From: an uncultured Bacteroidales bacterium
GTDB lineage: Bacteria > Bacteroidota > Bacteroidia > Bacteroidales > UBA932
Direction of reading: 5' to 3'
Length of the DNA stretch: 64,000 bases
Assembly: GCA_900318015.1 (NCBI GenBank)
Contig: ONJB01000009.1
Location: 23,495-87,494 of the forward strand
In this document: positions 16,245-25,215 of the stretch, one piece after another
How the letters are laid out: the number at the start of each line of letters is the position of its first letter
Position numbering within the stretch: the stretch's first letter is position 1
Translations under genes and position numbers: made by a program
The notes under the pieces: generated by a model
Databases searched by the model: none
What the model was told of the DNA's origin: nothing
What the model saw: the letters and a program-made list of their open reading frames with translations, nothing else

Positions 16245-19200
16245 CCAAAGAGAAAGTATTGGGTCTTGATTTAGGAACCAATTCCATCGGCTGGGCTGTG
16301 ATTGGGCGGAATGATGACAATTCCTGTGTCCTGCTGGATAAAGGTGTCCATATCTTTCAGGATGGCGTCGCTCATGACAAGAGCGGCGAGAGACCTGCTG
16401 TTCAGGAAAGAACGGCTGCCAGGGCATCTCGTCGGCATTACTTCAGGCGCAGGTTGCGTAAGATCGAGTTGCTTAAGGTCCTTGTTGAGAACGGGCTGTG
16501 TCCCCATCTTACCGATGAACAGCTGAAGGAATGGAAGGAGAAGAAAGTCTATCCTCTGACGGATGATTTCATGCGGTGGCAGCACTCCGACAATACCGAG
16601 GACGGGAATCCTTACCATGATCGGTATGCTGCTTTAGCCCGTAAACTGAATCTTGCCGATATTCGCGACAGGTATATTCTCGGAAGGGCGCTATATCACA
16701 TAAACCAGAGGCGTGGTTTCCTGAGCAATCGGAAGGAATCAGGACGCGACTCGGAAAACGGAAAGGTTATGACCAGCATCAGCCATCTTTCGGAGCAGAT
16801 GAGGGAAGCCGGTTGTCAGTATCTTGGAGAGTTTTTTTACAAGTTGTTCCGTGATGGGGAAAAGGTCCGGTGCCGTTATACAGCCCGGGAGGAGCACTAT
16901 CGTGCCGAGTTCGATGCAATATGCAGGAAGCAGGGACTGGAAGATATGCTGAAAAGATCGCTGGAGCGAGCGATCTTCTACCAGCGTCCGCTCAAGTCTC
17001 AGAAAGGCACTGTCGGGAGCTGTAGTTTTGAAAAAGGGAAACCCCGCTGCCCGGTATCCCATCCTAGATACGAAGAGTTCCGGATGGCGCAGTTTATCAA
17101 TTCTATCAGAGTAGGCAGACCCTATGAGAATGATTTCTCATGTCTCAGTGATGATGAAAAAGAAGCAATTCGGCCTTTATTCTTCAGGAAAAGCAAGCCG
17201 GACTTCGAGTTTGAAGATATTGCTAAAAAGATTGCAGGTAAAGGGAATTATGCATTCGCGGATGATGGTCGGGAAAACCAGTACCGCTTCAACTACCGGA
17301 TGTCGGTCAGCGTCTCGGCATGTCCTGTCACTGCCGCCATTATCAATGCCCTTGACCTTGATTCTCCCGTAGATTGGGAAATCGTCCTGTGCTCCGTGTA
17401 CACCAAAGGCGAGGGTAAGACATCCGATCAGATTCTGAATGATGTCTGGCATGCACTATTCTCTTTTGATGACGAATCGATGCTATCCAGTTGGTTGCGG
17501 TCTTCACTCCAGTTGACGGAAGAGAAGGCTGATGCGCTGGCAAAGATCCGTATGCCGCAGGGATATGCTTCTTTGAGCTTGAAGGCCATCAACAAGATTC
17601 TTCCCTGTCTTAAGAAGGGCTACATTTATAGTGATGCGGTCTTCTATGCTAATCTTCCCGCTGCTCTTCCGCCCCAGATATCCGGCGCCCCTGTAAAGAT
17701 GGACGATGTCATTGAAAATGTCCGGGTAATCCTCGATGATTTCTCCAAGGATCCGACAAGCAGGGAGTCAAGCAAGATCAAGAATATCTCAGATTATCTT
17801 CTTGGGCTGGCAGAGGGTGTGCATCCGGAAAGGCTATACCACCCATCCATGATTGAAGCTTATCAGGCAGTATTACCGGATGAGAAAGGACGACTGCATC
17901 TTGGCTCTCCGCGCATCGACTCGGTCAGGAATCCCATGGCCATGCGTGCACTATTCCGCCTGCGTGCCCTGTTAAACTCTCTTCTGGACGAGGGTGTCAT
18001 CGATGCCGATACCAAGGTGAATATTGAGTTCGCAAGGGAGCTTAATGACAGCAATATGAGAAAGGCCATCGCGGATTGGCAGAAGGAGAAGGAGAACCAG
18101 AGGAAAAAGGACTCCGATGAAATCCGTGCTATCATGGGTGAAAACTATGAGCCGACGGAGGATGACCTTTTGAAGTACCGGCTTTATGAGGAACAGAAAC
18201 ACGTCTGCCCGTACACTGGAAGGCAGATTACTCCAAGATTGTTCCTCGGGAACGCACTCGAATTCGATATTGAACACACAGTCCCGCGTTCTCGCGGCGG
18301 GGACGATTCTCAGGCGAACAAGACACTGTGCGACAGCCGATTCAACAGGGAGGTCAAGAAGGCGCAATTGCCTTCCGCGCTTGAAGGGCATGAACAGATT
18401 TTGCAACGAATCGCGGAGTGGAAGGATACTGTCGAAAGTCTGGAGGTTCAGATGTCCATCCTGCGTCGGAAATGCAAAAGCGCGTCATCAAAGGACGAGA
18501 AGGATTTGGCTATCCGCCGGCTTCATTACCTGAGGATGAAGCGGGACTATTGGAAAGGAAAGTATGATCGTTTTACTATGACTTCGGTTCCTGAAGGATT
18601 CTCCAACCGCCAGGGTGTCGACATCGGTATTATAGGCCGATATGCACGTATGTACTTGAAGACAATGTTCAAACGGATCTATGTTGTGAAGGGTGCCACT
18701 ACGGCTGATTTCCGTAAGGCCTGGGGTCTCCAGGGTGAATATGCCAAGAAAGAGAGAGTTAGCCACTCGCATCATTGTATTGATGCAATAACGATAGCGT
18801 GTATCGGTAAGAACGAGTACGATACATGGGCTCAGTATATGCGAAAGGAGGAAGACTACCGGTTCGGCAAGGGGACTAAGCCACACTTCCAGAAACCATG
18901 GGCGACCTTTACCGAGGATGTGCTCACTGTCTCCTCAAGTCTTCTCACTTCCCATTATACGCCGGACAACCTTCCCAAACTGGGTAAGAAGAAGATCCGT
19001 GTGCGCGGTGCTATCCAAAGAAATGGAGATGGGGAGCCCATGTATGCGCAGGGGCATACCGCCCGTGCACTCCTTCATAAGGATACGTTCTATGGAGCGA
19101 TCAAGAAAGATGAAGAAATCCGGTATGTGATTCGTAAGGCTGTCGACTCACTTGACGAGAAAAAGGATGTCCCCAGGATAGTCGACGATGCGGTACGGGA

Positions 19201-19879
19201 GAAGGTGCAGGAGGCCATTGCCATTCACGGCAGTCTGAAAAAAGCAGTGGCGGAAACCATCTGGATGAACCGGGAAAAGAATGTTCCAATCCGCAAGGTA
19301 AGGGTATATGCACCGACAATCACTTCCCCAATAGCGCTTAAGGCTCACAGAGATCAATCCGACAAGGAGCACAAGCAAAAATACTATGTGGCCAATGACA
19401 GTAACTACTGCATGGCTATTTACGGTGACGAAAAACCATCCTTCAAGTTGTTCAACGCTCTTGCCGCAGTGAATCATTTCAACGGTAAGCAAGGAGAGTG
19501 GGTCGAGACGCATGACGCGAAGGGACGTCCACTCAGGTGTGTCGTTAGACCCGGTACGATGGTCCTATTCTATGAGAAATCGCCTAAAGAATTGTACGGT
19601 TGCTCTCAAGAGGACTTATCAAAGCGACTGTATGAAGTCACAGGACTTTCGTCAATGACTATTCAAGGAAAGTATCATTATGGGACGCTTACCTTGAAAC
19701 ACCATCTGGAAGCGAGGCCATCGACGGAATTGAAAGAGAAGAAAGGACTTTGGGAGAGCGGTGAAGCCCTTCGTCCCGTCATCGGGATCAACCACAACCA
19801 GACGATGTTCTTGGTTGAGGGCCAAGACTTTGTTGTTTCAATAAGTGGAAGAATCCGCTTCTTGATGGATAGGAGATGA
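16232..19879 (+). CDS. cas9: Cas9 endonuclease, type II-C-like
   Basis: This 1215-aa RNA-guided DNA endonuclease has all the expected parts: RuvC-I GLDLGTNSIGWAV (Asp13), an Arg-rich bridge helix (RTAARASRRHYFRRRLRK, about 66-83), RuvC-II VNIEFARELND (about 596-606), HNH with CPYTGRQI and DIEHTVPRSRGGDDSQANK (His about 682), and RuvC-III HSHHCIDAITIA (His and Asp about 847-851). All catalytic residues are present, so both strands should be cut. The C-terminal 200 residues form the PAM-interacting part. The ATG at 16232 is favoured by the RuvC-I distance. No cas1, cas2 or csn2 is nearby. The gene is AT-richer than the host genes but less so than the BACON gene. Confidence 0.97.
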   Translation: MKTQTKEKVLGLDLGTNSIGWAVIGRNDDNSCVLLDKGVHIFQDGVAHDKSGERPAVQERTAARASRRHYFRRRLRKIELLKVLVENGLCPHLTDEQLKEWKEKKVYPLTDDFMRWQHSDNTEDGNPYHDRYAALARKLNLADIRDRYILGRALYHINQRRGFLSNRKESGRDSENGKVMTSISHLSEQMREAGCQYLGEFFYKLFRDGEKVRCRYTAREEHYRAEFDAICRKQGLEDMLKRSLERAIFYQRPLKSQKGTVGSCSFEKGKPRCPVSHPRYEEFRMAQFINSIRVGRPYENDFSCLSDDEKEAIRPLFFRKSKPDFEFEDIAKKIAGKGNYAFADDGRENQYRFNYRMSVSVSACPVTAAIINALDLDSPVDWEIVLCSVYTKGEGKTSDQILNDVWHALFSFDDESMLSSWLRSSLQLTEEKADALAKIRMPQGYASLSLKAINKILPCLKKGYIYSDAVFYANLPAALPPQISGAPVKMDDVIENVRVILDDFSKDPTSRESSKIKNISDYLLGLAEGVHPERLYHPSMIEAYQAVLPDEKGRLHLGSPRIDSVRNPMAMRALFRLRALLNSLLDEGVIDADTKVNIEFARELNDSNMRKAIADWQKEKENQRKKDSDEIRAIMGENYEPTEDDLLKYRLYEEQKHVCPYTGRQITPRLFLGNALEFDIEHTVPRSRGGDDSQANKTLCDSRFNREVKKAQLPSALEGHEQILQRIAEWKDTVESLEVQMSILRRKCKSASSKDEKDLAIRRLHYLRMKRDYWKGKYDRFTMTSVPEGFSNRQGVDIGIIGRYARMYLKTMFKRIYVVKGATTADFRKAWGLQGEYAKKERVSHSHHCIDAITIACIGKNEYDTWAQYMRKEEDYRFGKGTKPHFQKPWATFTEDVLTVSSSLLTSHYTPDNLPKLGKKKIRVRGAIQRNGDGEPMYAQGHTARALLHKDTFYGAIKKDEEIRYVIRKAVDSLDEKKDVPRIVDDAVREKVQEAIAIHGSLKKAVAETIWMNREKNVPIRKVRVYAPTITSPIALKAHRDQSDKEHKQKYYVANDSNYCMAIYGDEKPSFKLFNALAAVNHFNGKQGEWVETHDAKGRPLRCVVRPGTMVLFYEKSPKELYGCSQEDLSKRLYEVTGLSSMTIQGKYHYGTLTLKHHLEARPSTELKEKKGLWESGEALRPVIGINHNQTMFLVEGQDFVVSISGRIRFLMDRR

Positions 19880-20113
19880 TGTGGAGTGTCCGGCATACTC
19901 TCGGTTACTGACAAGCAATATGGTGACATAATTAATATGTGGGGAAAGAAACAGGAATCATTACCTGGAACTCCATTGCAATTGGAATTGTTTTAGTTCA
20001 TTGATAGAATGGAAAAGTAGATTCCTAAAGGCTACTTCTTCAATCCGGTTGTCAGTTTTATGGCGATGCATTTCTCCGTAATGTTCTGATATCCATGCAG
20101 ATATATGGTTGGG
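19880..20113 (+). promoter_or_regulatory. CRISPR leader region
   Basis: This 234-bp AT-rich stretch without a gene lies between the cas9 stop and the first repeat. It is called the leader because the degenerate repeats lie at the opposite end. No perfect TAnnTTTG box is seen, so the array promoter is unclear; readthrough from cas9 is possible since no terminator hairpin is evident. Confidence 0.5.
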
Positions 20114-20640
20114 GTTGTGGCTTGATGTAGGACTGGAATATGGAACAACTTTGCCTCTCGTGTTTATATCCCCCTCCGGTTGTGGCTTGATGTAGGACTG
20201 GAATATGGAACAACACAATGCGTTCATGGCGCACTGGAACAAGTTGTGGCTTGATGTAGGACTGGAATATGGAACAACCACGGAGCCGTCCATCCCCCGG
20301 ATAACCTGGTTGTGGCTTGATGTAGGACTGGAATATGGAACAACAGGGTCGTAAGCCACACAGCGGACCTTATAGTTGTGGCTTGATGTAGGACTGGAAT
20401 ATGGAACAACTTTACCGAAAGGCAAAGGCCATGTCCAAAGTTGTGGCTTGATGTAGGACTGGAATATGGAACAATAAGACCCTGGAGGGCGAAGTCAGTC
20501 AATTAGTTGTGGCTTGATGTAGGACTGGAATATGGGACAACGGTATATGTGGGTACATTTTGTTGTGGCTTGATGTAGGATGAACATATGGAACCATTCT
20601 TTGTGTCAAAGGGGGATATGTTGTGGCCTGATGTAGGAAA
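20114..20640 (+). CRISPR. Type II-C CRISPR array, seven good and two degenerate 36-bp repeats
   Basis: The 36-bp repeat starts GTTGTGGCTTGATGTAGG and ends GGAATATGGAACAAC. Repeats start at 20114, 20179, 20243, 20309, 20375, 20440 and 20506, with spacers of 28-30 bp. Repeat 6 ends in T and repeat 7 has one G substitution. Two further partial repeats start at 20562 (right half diverged) and 20620 (only about 21 bp kept), with gaps of 20-22 bp. Decay at the right end marks it as the trailer. The tracrRNA anti-repeat pairs with the plus-strand repeat, so crRNAs are read left to right. I saw no spacer match elsewhere in the window by eye. Confidence 0.97.
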
Positions 20641-20721
20641 GAGCTTCAAGCAAAGAACGGCATGTTTTCTTTATGTTGATGGATTGGATAGGAAGGGCAC
20701 CAAGTGGCGCCCTTCCCGGTT
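20641..20721. other. Gap between CRISPR trailer and SSB gene
   Basis: Only a possible short inverted stretch (GGGCACCAAGTGGCGCCC, 20696-20713) is seen; on the minus strand it lies just past the SSB stop and could act as a weak terminator of the recombination operon. Confidence 0.4.
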
Positions 20722-21039
20722 TTACATGATTTCCACTTTGCTGGCGATGATCTCATAGCCGGCTCTCTCCACACCGGCCGCAGTGATATACTTCTGGGTA
20801 CGTATCCGTCCGAGGACATGGACGCCGCATCCTTTTTGCAGCTTGTCGAGATTCTTGATGAGATTCCCTTCCCATGCGACGACGCGGTGCCATGTCGTTT
20901 CGATGACTGCGCATCCGTCCTGTGCCTTGAAGCAGTAGTCGGTTGCGACGGAGAAGTTGGCAGCTTTGGCGTTTCCGATGTTCTTGACGTAAACGCTCCC
21001 GATGATGCCCCGGATTTCGATCTTGTTCAATTGTTCCAT
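20722..21039 (-). CDS. ssb: Single-stranded DNA-binding protein
   Basis: This 105-aa OB-fold protein starts MEQLNKIEIRGIIGSV, then has NFSVATDYCF, ETTWHRVVAWEG and LQKGCGVHVLGRIRTQKY, all classic SSB positions. It lacks the long acidic C-terminal tail of chromosomal SSBs, as is common for element-encoded copies. It is the last gene of a five-gene minus-strand recombination operon, 6 bp after RadC. It would coat single strands for the operon's annealing protein. Confidence 0.92.
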   Translation of the reverse strand: MEQLNKIEIRGIIGSVYVKNIGNAKAANFSVATDYCFKAQDGCAVIETTWHRVVAWEGNLIKNLDKLQKGCGVHVLGRIRTQKYITAAGVERAGYEIIASKVEIM

Positions 21040-21045
21040 GTTGGG

Positions 21046-21432
21046 TTAGTATTTAAGTGTCCGTTCATCCGCGAAACTGTAGAAGCCGTCCTTCCCGATG
21101 ATGATGTGATCGATCAGGTCGATTTCGAATAGGGAACAGGCGCTTTTCAGGCGCCTGGTGAATTCCATGTCCTTGAAACTGGGCAGGGGATTCCCCGAAG
21201 GATGGTTATGCAGCAGGATGACTGCCGTGGCGTTGAGGAACAGGGCGGGCTTGATTACCGTCCTGCTGTCGATGGATGTCTGTGTGAGCGTCCCTCTCGA
21301 AAGCATTTGTTTACCTAGGCAGGAATGGCTGGCGTTGAGGAACAGGCACCAGACTTCTTCGTGGTCGAGCCCGTACATGATGTCATGAAGGACTCCTTCC
21401 GCGGAGGCGGAATTGATGATGTTTGTTTGCAT
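21046..21432 (-). CDS. RadC-like JAB/MPN-domain protein
   Basis: This 128-aa protein consists only of the RadC C-terminal metalloprotease-like (MPN+) domain, with the JAMM metal site ILLHNHPSGNPLPSFKDMEF (about residues 73-92). The helix-hairpin-helix part of chromosomal RadC is absent, as in many mobile-element RadCs. I chose the ATG at 21432; the frame stays open upstream but would read through the hairpin at 21453-21488 and has no coding character. The function of RadC proteins is not settled; in mobile elements they accompany anti-restriction and recombination genes. Confidence 0.85.
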   Translation of the reverse strand: MQTNIINSASAEGVLHDIMYGLDHEEVWCLFLNASHSCLGKQMLSRGTLTQTSIDSRTVIKPALFLNATAVILLHNHPSGNPLPSFKDMEFTRRLKSACSLFEIDLIDHIIIGKDGFYSFADERTLKY

Positions 21433-21452
21433 GTGCTTGGAATTAATGTAAA

Positions 21453-21488
21453 GACGGGCCAGACATAATCTTGATTGTCCAGCCCGTC
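21453..21488 (-). terminator. Hairpin between the helicase and radC genes
   Basis: GACGGGC (21453-21459) pairs with GCCCGTC (21482-21488), with further AGACA/TGTC pairing inside, and is followed on the minus strand by TTTACATT. It may be a partial terminator that lowers radC-ssb expression relative to the upstream genes. Confidence 0.5.
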
Positions 21489-21547
21489 GGGTTATGTGTA
21501 TCGATACGTGTACCTGTATGTGCCGGAGAATTCCTTCCGGCTGTGGG

Positions 21548-23320
21548 TCAGGAGTATGCTGATATGAATCGTGAAGGGACCTTACGGAAGGTATAGCCTT
21601 TCCGCTTGATGCTGGTGGCATAGGACAGGCAGAGCGATTCCTTTGCCCTGGTGCACGCAACGTACATCTTCTTCAATTCTCCGTTGATGAACTCCGCGAC
21701 ACCCTCCTCCGTCTTCGCAGAGCAGAAGTACGGATTCGGGAAGTTCCCTTCGCATAGCCCCATGATGTAGACATGCTCCCATTCCAGCCCTTTCGCTGAG
21801 TGTACGGTGCTCAGCGTCAGGAATCCCTTGTCCGTCGGGACCTGGCATTCCGCGTAGTCGGTCAGATAGAACTTCGCGAACCTTTCCCGGTCAGTGGCGA
21901 ATGCCGCCAGATAGTCCGAAACCGAGCCATAGTCGTATGACCAGGACTGGAAGTCCATGTAGTCGGACTGGATGGAGGGGGCATCATCGTCGCTCATCAT
22001 AATCTCGGACAACACCCTTGTCGCAGTCTCGCTGAATGGACAGTATGGTGCTTTCTCACGTATGGAGGAGATGATCTGCCCGAGGGGAGAAGCGAAGAAT
22101 TTGGACTTCCTGCGTTTCCCATCCTCCAGGATATCGGTGCCGGTATAGTCGGCGATCTTCCGGATGCTGTACGCATTTTCGTTGTCTATGATGCGGAGGA
22201 TGTGGTTCAGGAACCGGATGTGCCGCTTGAGCTTCTTCTGCCCTCCGAGGACCTTATAGGGAATCCTTTCCAGCTGGAGCCGGGAGATGAGGGTCTCCAG
22301 GTACTTCAGGTTATTGCACAGGACTGCGCAGGAGTTCAGGTTCCCCGTATCCTTGATGGACTGGAGAACCGCGCGCGCCTCTTCTTCCTCGTTGACGGCT
22401 CTCTTGACGTAGATGCGGCCTGCTTCCGGGCACCTTGACTGCAGGTTGAGGTTGGCGCAGTCGGTGAAGCGGAAAGTGTTCACGTAGTCTGCGATAGCCT
22501 GCCTGCACCTGTAGGTTATCGTAAGGGATTTCACGACATGGTTGGAGTGCCGGTGCAGGAAGTCGTCCAGGTTCTTGAAGGATCCGCCGTTGAACTCGAA
22601 GATGTTCTGCCTGGAATCGCCGACGAGGAACACTTTCACCGCCGGGTTGATGGACAGCATCCTGTCTATGATGGCGTAGTGCTGCTCGGTGAGATCCTGG
22701 GCCTCGTCAAAAGCCAGGAAAGACACCTGGTCGCGCATGTAGTCGCGGAAACCGGCATCCTCGTCAAGTGCCTTGATGAAGAGGACCAGGATGTCCTGGA
22801 CAGAGATTACCTTGAATGCGGATTTGACCTCGGAAACCATCCGGATGACATCCGGTGGCAGATTGGTTTTCTTGGCACACATACAGGCGAATATCTGTTT
22901 GGCTGTGAACTTCTCACTATACTTGCGAGAGATATCCTCAGCCAACTCCATGAGTTCATCATCATCGAGGATACTCCGGTCGAAGGTGTCCGAATACTGC
23001 TTGAGCATCCGGTAGCAGAATGAATGTATCGTACCGCTGAAGAGCGAGTATTCCTTGGAGATCCCGAACCTCGTCAGTTTCTCCTTGAACCGTACCCCGA
23101 TCAGTCTCGCCGCCGAATTCGTGTACGAAAGTGCGACGATCTTCTCCGGCTGCTCGGAATTCTGGATGATGTCGACCAGCTTGCTCGTAAGGAGCATGGT
23201 CTTTCCCGTACCGGGCCCAGCATTGACATAGACGATGTCCGACTTGCAGAGCACGGCATCCCGCTGCTGCTCATTCAGCCCAGCGAGATAGGATGCTTGG
23301 ATTTGTTGTTGATTGTACAT
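21548..23320 (-). CDS. UvrD/PcrA-like superfamily 1 DNA helicase
   Basis: This 590-aa ATP-driven 3'-5' DNA helicase shows the Q-motif LNEQQRDAVL, Walker A VNAGPGTGKT (about 32-41), Walker B FLAFDEAQDLT, motif III VFLVGDSRQNIFEFNG, motif IV ITYRCRQAI and motifs V/VI STVHSAKGLEWEHVYI and YVACTRAKESL. It is shorter than chromosomal UvrD (about 720 aa), consistent with an element-encoded version. It is the third gene in the minus-strand recombination operon, between DUF3871 and RadC. It probably unwinds or clears strands during element replication or recombination. Confidence 0.9.
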   Translation of the reverse strand: MYNQQQIQASYLAGLNEQQRDAVLCKSDIVYVNAGPGTGKTMLLTSKLVDIIQNSEQPEKIVALSYTNSAARLIGVRFKEKLTRFGISKEYSLFSGTIHSFCYRMLKQYSDTFDRSILDDDELMELAEDISRKYSEKFTAKQIFACMCAKKTNLPPDVIRMVSEVKSAFKVISVQDILVLFIKALDEDAGFRDYMRDQVSFLAFDEAQDLTEQHYAIIDRMLSINPAVKVFLVGDSRQNIFEFNGGSFKNLDDFLHRHSNHVVKSLTITYRCRQAIADYVNTFRFTDCANLNLQSRCPEAGRIYVKRAVNEEEEARAVLQSIKDTGNLNSCAVLCNNLKYLETLISRLQLERIPYKVLGGQKKLKRHIRFLNHILRIIDNENAYSIRKIADYTGTDILEDGKRRKSKFFASPLGQIISSIREKAPYCPFSETATRVLSEIMMSDDDAPSIQSDYMDFQSWSYDYGSVSDYLAAFATDRERFAKFYLTDYAECQVPTDKGFLTLSTVHSAKGLEWEHVYIMGLCEGNFPNPYFCSAKTEEGVAEFINGELKKMYVACTRAKESLCLSYATSIKRKGYTFRKVPSRFISAYS

Positions 23321-23395
23321 ATCTTTGTCTTGGTTTAAGTTTGAAGATGCCCCCTTCCGTAGCTAGCATGTTGGAAGAGGGCTTCTTTCTTTGTC

Positions 23396-24430
23396 TTAGC
23401 AGAGGAACCAACGGTATTCCGTATCTCCATGCAGTGCACGAGCCAACCCGGTAATCACCTTCGTGGCGTTGTCGGCACGGTCCAGGAAGTTGTCGATGTA
23501 CGACGATTTGTTCGCCCCCGTGAACAGGTTAAATACCCGCCAGAGGTCGATCGACCCATCTTCTGACTTGCAGAAGTCTCCATCACGGTAGTACGCGTTG
23601 GCGACTAGCCCGATCTGCGTATCCGTGAGGAGCAGTTCGGGTAAGGCCTTCCTCTCAGCAGTGGGCAGATACTGATACAGCCGGCACTTCCCGAGGAACT
23701 GTGCGAACTGTGATTCCGTCATCCGGCATCCCTGGAAGGCTTCCATGAGCTTGAGGTGCTTCGTCATGTCGTAGCTGCGGAACAGCTCGACTGCGGAAGA
23801 TAGCAGCGCGGCGGCTTCCATGACCCGGATGGATGCCTTGTATCCGTCGGTGGATACGCAGAGGTTGCAGCATACCATGTTCTTGAACCCGATGAACAAC
23901 TTGAACTTCTCTGGAGACTTGCGGGCAAACAAATTCTGCTCGTTATAGGCCCGGACCCCACCGATGGTCAGGTTCAACCTGCAACCGTTGATGTCCTGGA
24001 AGATTGTCGGGACATCGAAGCAGAACATCATCCTCTCGTAATAGATGGTCCTGTCGCTCTCAAGGAGCTGTGAGACCGGCTTGTGTATCGCTTCAGGGAT
24101 TCGTCCTTTGATCATATGCGATACACGGATCGCCGGGTCGGAGATTTCCTCATGGGGGAAGACCTCCTTCGCGGCATCCATCACTGCTTCGATGAAGCTT
24201 TGATGGCTGATTGTCAGTTCATTGTCCTTGGCGAATACCGGGACGATGCAGTCATCCTTCAGATGGCACATCTCGACCTCTGAAGTATTGGCCTCGATGA
24301 ACGGGAGATTGGCAGGAGCCTTCTGTTGCTTCTGCTCGGTCTGGAAGATAGGCAGGACCGTCACCTCGTGACTGGTCTGAAGGGCAGGGACACACTTGGG
24401 CGCTACTGCCGGAACGAATACGGATTCCAT
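23396..24430 (-). CDS. DUF3871 family protein
   Basis: This 344-aa cytoplasmic protein is typical of Bacteroidetes mobile elements. Characteristic stretches are FIEANTSEVEMCHLKDDCIVPVF (read in two parts around residues 45-66), RVSHMIKGRIPEAIHKP, FDVPTIFQDINGCRLNLTIGG, NLCVSTDGYK and NLFTGANKSSYIDNFLDR. It resembles the DUF932 proteins of phages and plasmids, whose biochemical role is unknown. It is encoded 21 bp after the DUF1071 gene, so it probably acts with that ssDNA-annealing protein. Confidence 0.85.
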   Translation of the reverse strand: MESVFVPAVAPKCVPALQTSHEVTVLPIFQTEQKQQKAPANLPFIEANTSEVEMCHLKDDCIVPVFAKDNELTISHQSFIEAVMDAAKEVFPHEEISDPAIRVSHMIKGRIPEAIHKPVSQLLESDRTIYYERMMFCFDVPTIFQDINGCRLNLTIGGVRAYNEQNLFARKSPEKFKLFIGFKNMVCCNLCVSTDGYKASIRVMEAAALLSSAVELFRSYDMTKHLKLMEAFQGCRMTESQFAQFLGKCRLYQYLPTAERKALPELLLTDTQIGLVANAYYRDGDFCKSEDGSIDLWRVFNLFTGANKSSYIDNFLDRADNATKVITGLARALHGDTEYRWFLC

Positions 24431-24451
24431 TGTCTGATAGTATTTAGTGGT

Positions 24452-25027
24452 TTATTGATGTTGTTGTTGACCGGCGAAGTACTGGCTTCTGGCTTGTCTC
24501 CAGCCCTGCTGCACCGGCTGTTGCGCCGGGACCTGCTGCTGGGGTTGGGAGTACTGTGCCGGTTGCTGCACATGCTGCTGAGGATACTGGGCGGGCTGTT
24601 GCTGACCATACTGAGGTTGCTGCCGGTCAGGAAGATCCTCACCGGCGTAGAGGGAGAGACCGAGTCCGTGGCGGGCACAAGCTTTCGTCAGGCTCCGCTG
24701 GATGGCCTTGTTGACATCCGTGCTGCGGACACTCTCCAGAGGGATGGACTGGAACCGCTGGTCCATCACCGGCAGATACTCGATGTGCTCAAGCCCTTGG
24801 ACCGTGACGCCGGTCTTCACCCAGGCGGTCCGCCCATCGGTGAAGTAGTTCCATCCTTCCGCGTTCTCGTAGATGGTGTACGTGGCGTCGGGGAAGTGCG
24901 ACTTCACGATCCTCCATGCCCATGCCCAGGAGATGTAGGACAGGTTGCCCTTCCGCTCCGTGTACTGACTGCAGTTAACTGCATCCAGCGTCTTGAAGAC
25001 GCTGCTCACTTGGTTGTTTGTTTCCAT
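24452..25027 (-). CDS. DUF1071 / Sak-Erf-like single-strand annealing protein
   Basis: This 191-aa protein has a DUF1071 N-terminal domain (residues about 1-135): NCSQYTERKGNLSYISWAWAW, YTIYENAEGWNYFTDGRTAWV, DVNKAIQRSLTKACARHGLGL. DUF1071 belongs to the Rad52/Erf-like recombinases of phages. The C-terminal 55 residues are almost only Gln, Pro, Ala and Tyr, a flexible low-complexity tail. It is the first gene of the DUF1071-DUF3871-UvrD-RadC-SSB operon. It should anneal homologous single strands for element recombination or repair. Confidence 0.85.
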   Translation of the reverse strand: METNNQVSSVFKTLDAVNCSQYTERKGNLSYISWAWAWRIVKSHFPDATYTIYENAEGWNYFTDGRTAWVKTGVTVQGLEHIEYLPVMDQRFQSIPLESVRSTDVNKAIQRSLTKACARHGLGLSLYAGEDLPDRQQPQYGQQQPAQYPQQHVQQPAQYSQPQQQVPAQQPVQQGWRQARSQYFAGQQQHQ

Positions 25028-25166
25028 AAACGTTTGAATTTGAAAGATTACAGGCGGGGACTATTCCCCACCTAAGCATTGCAGGTGGGGGTAAGTCGGG
25101 TGTACATCCTGCGTGAACAGGTATTCGGGATGTTGTGGAAGATCTTAGATGGAGAATGCTCGAGGA

Positions 25167-25198
25167 TTTGTTAAATGCGAGGAGAAAAAGTAATTTTG
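25167..25198 (+). promoter_or_regulatory. Promoter of the InlB/VCBS lipoprotein gene
   Basis: TTTG (25167-25170), 20 bp, then TAATTTTG (25191-25198) make a full Bacteroidetes promoter, 17 bp before the ATG at 25216. Confidence 0.75.
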
Positions 25199-25215
25199 TG
25201 TAAAACTAACCCGAC

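Noticed and set aside
19961-20502. Minus-strand reading frames across the CRISPR array with repeated VPYSSPTSSHN-like peptides
   Set aside because: The peptide repeats are only the translation of the 36-bp CRISPR repeats; there is no promoter, start context or neighbouring gene.
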